DNA from: Piper betle
Lineage: Eukaryota; Streptophyta; Magnoliopsida; Piperales; Piperaceae
DNA length: 64,000 nucleotides
Assembly (NCBI GenBank): GCA_033002965.1
Contig: JAURVB010013564.1
Coordinates: forward strand, 1-64,000
Direction: 5' to 3'
Below are positions 61,819 through 64,000 of the stretch, one piece after another. Within the stretch, counting starts at the first letter, position 1. Every line of letters begins with the position of its first letter. The translations under genes were made by a program, and so were the position numbers. The notes below the pieces were generated by a model that searched no databases, was not told where the DNA came from, and worked only from the letters and a program-made list of their open reading frames with translations.

Positions 61819-62999
61819 TCAGAGACTCTGTAAAAGTTTCAGGGTTTCATCAATGTGTTTCTCCGGTTGGAACTGGTTGTTGTAAATGAGTTGAACTACT
61901 CCATTCTTGTCTAGAACGTAGGTTTGCCTCCCGGGCAGGGATCCAAATAAATCAGACGGCACTCCCCACTCTTTCCTCACTTTGTTGCCTTCATCACTCA
62001 ATAATGTGAATGGTAATTTGTACTTCTTTGCAAATGCCTACACATCCATGGGAAATAGCTTCTTTACAAACACACATACTACTTAACACAGTCATAACCA
62101 ATGCCTTTGGTACTATCCTATAAGTTTGAACGCCTAAAAATTTTTTCAAGAGCTATCAGTAATGACGTCTTTACACCAATCAATAAAAGGATATCATGCA
62201 CAGGATAATTAAATCTCATTTACAACATGGATTGGAAAACAAACTTATATTCCCTAATTATGATCTTGATGTAACTATATTGTTTGAAGACTCAAATGAT
62301 CTCGGTAAGTTACCTTGTGCGATGCTGTATCATCGCCGCTGATTCCTACAACAGTAGCACCAGCCTTCTTAAACTTTTCATAAGAATCTCTGAAAGCACA
62401 AGCCTAATACAATGAACACGAAGAAATTAGTTATCTCACACTTGCAGACCTGACTAGTTTTGTTCGTAAAAATCAATAATACAGAGTCACATTCCTCTTT
62501 AAAATTCAATCTATTGGCAGTTAACATGGAATGTAAACATTGAACTTGCTGTACTTCTGAAGATGTGACTTACTTGTTTGGTACAACCAGGAGTCTCGTC
62601 GGCAGGATAAAAGTAAACCACAACAGGATTACCCTTGAATTTGGAGAGGCTAACAGGTTTGCCATCTTGATCCTTAAGGGTAAAGGAGGGGGAACACTGC
62701 CTTTGTTCACCTGCAAATACACGCTGCTATCTAATTCACCCATTCTTTGCCATTCTGCAAACCATACGTATGAAACATAAGTGAAGTAAACATACCTTAG
62801 CAACAATGTGGGTCTTGGACCTTGATGTAAAGGAAAAATAAGCTGGGGACGGCAAAAGATGATTTGAAGAAAGTTGTAGTCCAAATATCTGGGAATGAGA
62901 AGATTTTGACACAACCACAGGTATGCGGGAAGTTGGGCTAGCGAGATTTGGAGCTGGGATTGTGGAAATGGAAGGCTTGGGGAGGGAGATGCAGGCCAT
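61819..62999 (-). CDS. PRXQ: Peroxiredoxin Q, chloroplastic; exon 2 one base short in this sequence
   Basis: PrxQ is an atypical 2-Cys thiol peroxidase of the thylakoid lumen/stroma interface, reduced by thioredoxin. Exons: 62999-62796, 62710-62574, 62403-62314, 62037-61819 (stop TGA). The ATG at 62999 starts a Ser/Pro-rich transit peptide of about 68 residues (exon 1). Exon 2 carries the peroxidatic Cys in [10 protein letters not shown], and exon 3 starts with the resolving Cys ([16 protein letters not shown]), the CxxxxC spacing of this class. Exon 4 has [36 protein letters not shown] and the end LLQSL. Both borders of exon 2 are phase 0, yet it is 137 nt. After VNKGSVPP the frame slips at the GGGGG run 62688-62692 (plus strand), and the family sequence ([22 protein letters not shown]) continues one frame over. 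A sixth C would restore the usual VPPSF and a length of 216 residues. Confidence 0.93.
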
Positions 63000-63225
63000 G
63001 GTGGATTGTCTCAGGTCTCACAAAGCTGGTTCAATTCCTTTTATTGAGCTCCTTTCCATGGGTGGTTAAGAAGCCGGCGTGTGGAAGAGGATGAAACCAC
63101 CCAGATTGGTTGACAAGAACCAGGTACCAGGGTATGTGGATTGGATTCAACGTGGCCAACCGTGAACCTCAGATTATCAGTAACGTCTTACTCGAGAACT
63201 TGGAAGCAGGGGGTCAACATAATTC
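63000..63225. promoter_or_regulatory. PrxQ leader and proximal promoter region
   Basis: The interval between the PrxQ ATG and the TRIM to its left border is only about 230 bp. The TRIM therefore sits close upstream of PrxQ. No TATA box or named motif can be placed with confidence; the sequence is mixed in composition. Confidence 0.35.
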
Positions 63226-63927
63226 GCTTCTGTTGGGTTTGTCCCACATCGGTCGTAGAGGTTGTTGGTGACTTGTATATAGGCTAATGGGAAAGCCTTA
63301 TTCCTTGAGTTAATTTTTGGATTAAGAGAGGCCCGTGACACCAGAGAGGCCCGTGACACCTGTTGCAAGTTCCTTTTGGGGGCCCGAAGGGTCCAACTGT
63401 GGGTTCGGAGTTTGGGTGGGGGCCCAAAGGGCCTAACATGTGGTATCAGAGTTTGGGTACGGGCCCAAAGGGCCCAACAAGTGGTATCAGAGCCCAGTTC
63501 GAGCCGGGTTTGTCTACACCGATTGTTGTTGTTTCCTTCATGGGTTCCACCTGATGTTGTTTCCTTCATGGGTTCCACCTGATGATTTGAAGAGGTGGGT
63601 GCCGTCTGATTTAAGGGGAGTTGTTAGACGGCCCGATGTGTGAAGAGGGAGTTGTTGGGTTTGTCCCACATCGGTCGTAGAGGTTGTTGGTGAATTGTAT
63701 ATAGGCTAATGGGAAAGCCTTATTCCTTGAGTTAACTTTTGGATTAAGAGAATTAAGAGAGACCTTGAGTTAAGAGAGGCCTTGAGTTAACTTTTGGATT
63801 GAGTTAAGAGAGGCCTTGAGTTAACTTTTGGATTAAGAGAGGCCTGATGCAAGTTCCTTTTGGGGGCCCCGAAGGGTCCAACTGTGGGTTCGGAGTTTGG
63901 GTGGGGGCCCAAAGGGCCTACAGCTTC
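63226..63927 (+). mobile_element. Complete TRIM retrotransposon (63231-63922) with TSD GCTTC
   Basis: The target duplication GCTTC is at 63226-63230 and 63923-63927. The 5' LTR 63231-63438 starts TGTTGGGTTTGTCCCACATCGG and ends GGGCCTAACA. A primer-binding site TGGTATCAGAG follows two bases later (63441), complementary to the 3' end of initiator tRNA-Met. A second copy, TGGTATCAGAGCCC, is at 63482. The 214-bp interior has no gene and ends in a polypurine tract GAAGAGGGAGT (63642-63652), directly before the 3' LTR 63653-63922 (same start, ends GGGCCTACA). The LTRs differ by internal slippage: 'gagaggcccgtgacacc' is doubled in the 5' LTR, and 'gagttaacttttggatt' units are multiplied in the 3' LTR. 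The element is about 690 bp and non-autonomous. Confidence 0.92.
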
Positions 63928-64000
63928 AAACCGAAAAAATCAATCAAATCGAACGGATTAAAATTTTTGGTTTGGTTCCGATTAATTTCAGGTCAGTTTT
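63928..64000. repeat. Repeat-like sequence at the window edge
   Basis: 'aaaccgaaaaaatcaatc...tttggtttggttccgatt' is the AAACCG/TTTGGTT wording typical of decayed plant repeats. It is cut off by the window end. Confidence 0.35.

Overview
The window is nuclear DNA of a flowering plant, most likely a eudicot. The evidence is spliced genes with GT-AG introns, plastid transit peptides, a DREB/ERF factor, (TA)n microsatellites, AT-rich spacers, and nested Copia, TRIM and other terminal-repeat elements. I cannot name the species from sequence alone. No prokaryotic, viral or organellar gene block was seen.

Layout. 1-11.5 kb is repeat-derived: a 6.35-kb sequence with 1.8-kb inverted arms (841-7195), a TRIM-like pair of short direct repeats (8779-10441) interrupted by a 1.2-kb solo LTR with a perfect target-site duplication (9128-10335), and a decayed gag-like remnant. 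11.9-17.2 kb holds the delta-COP gene (+). 19.3-20.1 kb holds an intronless ERF gene (-). 20-25 kb is AT-rich with degenerate tandem repeats. 25.0-27.2 kb holds chloroplast CPN20 (+) with a heat-shock-element candidate upstream. 27-31.7 kb is an AT-rich desert. 31.7-37.8 kb is a decayed Copia element on the minus strand, split by a 4.7-kb unclassified insertion. 40.4-45.5 kb holds plastid KAS II (+), whose first intron carries a solo TRIM LTR. 47.3-48.0 kb holds a PMEI-domain gene (-). 50.2-52.0 kb holds a plant-specific gene of unknown function with a tiny terminal exon (-). 52-61.8 kb is gene-poor spacer. 61.8-63.0 kb holds peroxiredoxin Q (-). 63.2-63.9 kb holds a complete TRIM of the same family as the KAS II solo LTR.

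The genes do not form a pathway. Three products are predicted to be plastid-targeted: CPN20 (chaperonin co-factor), KAS II (C16 to C18 fatty-acid elongation) and PrxQ (thiol peroxidase). The others act in Golgi-to-ER coat assembly (delta-COP), transcription (ERF) and the cell wall or apoplast (PMEI).

The most notable pattern is that all four minus-strand genes have a broken reading frame. In three of them exactly one base is missing in a G or C homopolymer; in the fourth the frame shifts in a G/C-rich tract. The three plus-strand genes read cleanly through about 3.9 kb of exon. Base-level assembly error is the simplest explanation, and any automatic translation of the minus-strand genes here would be wrong.
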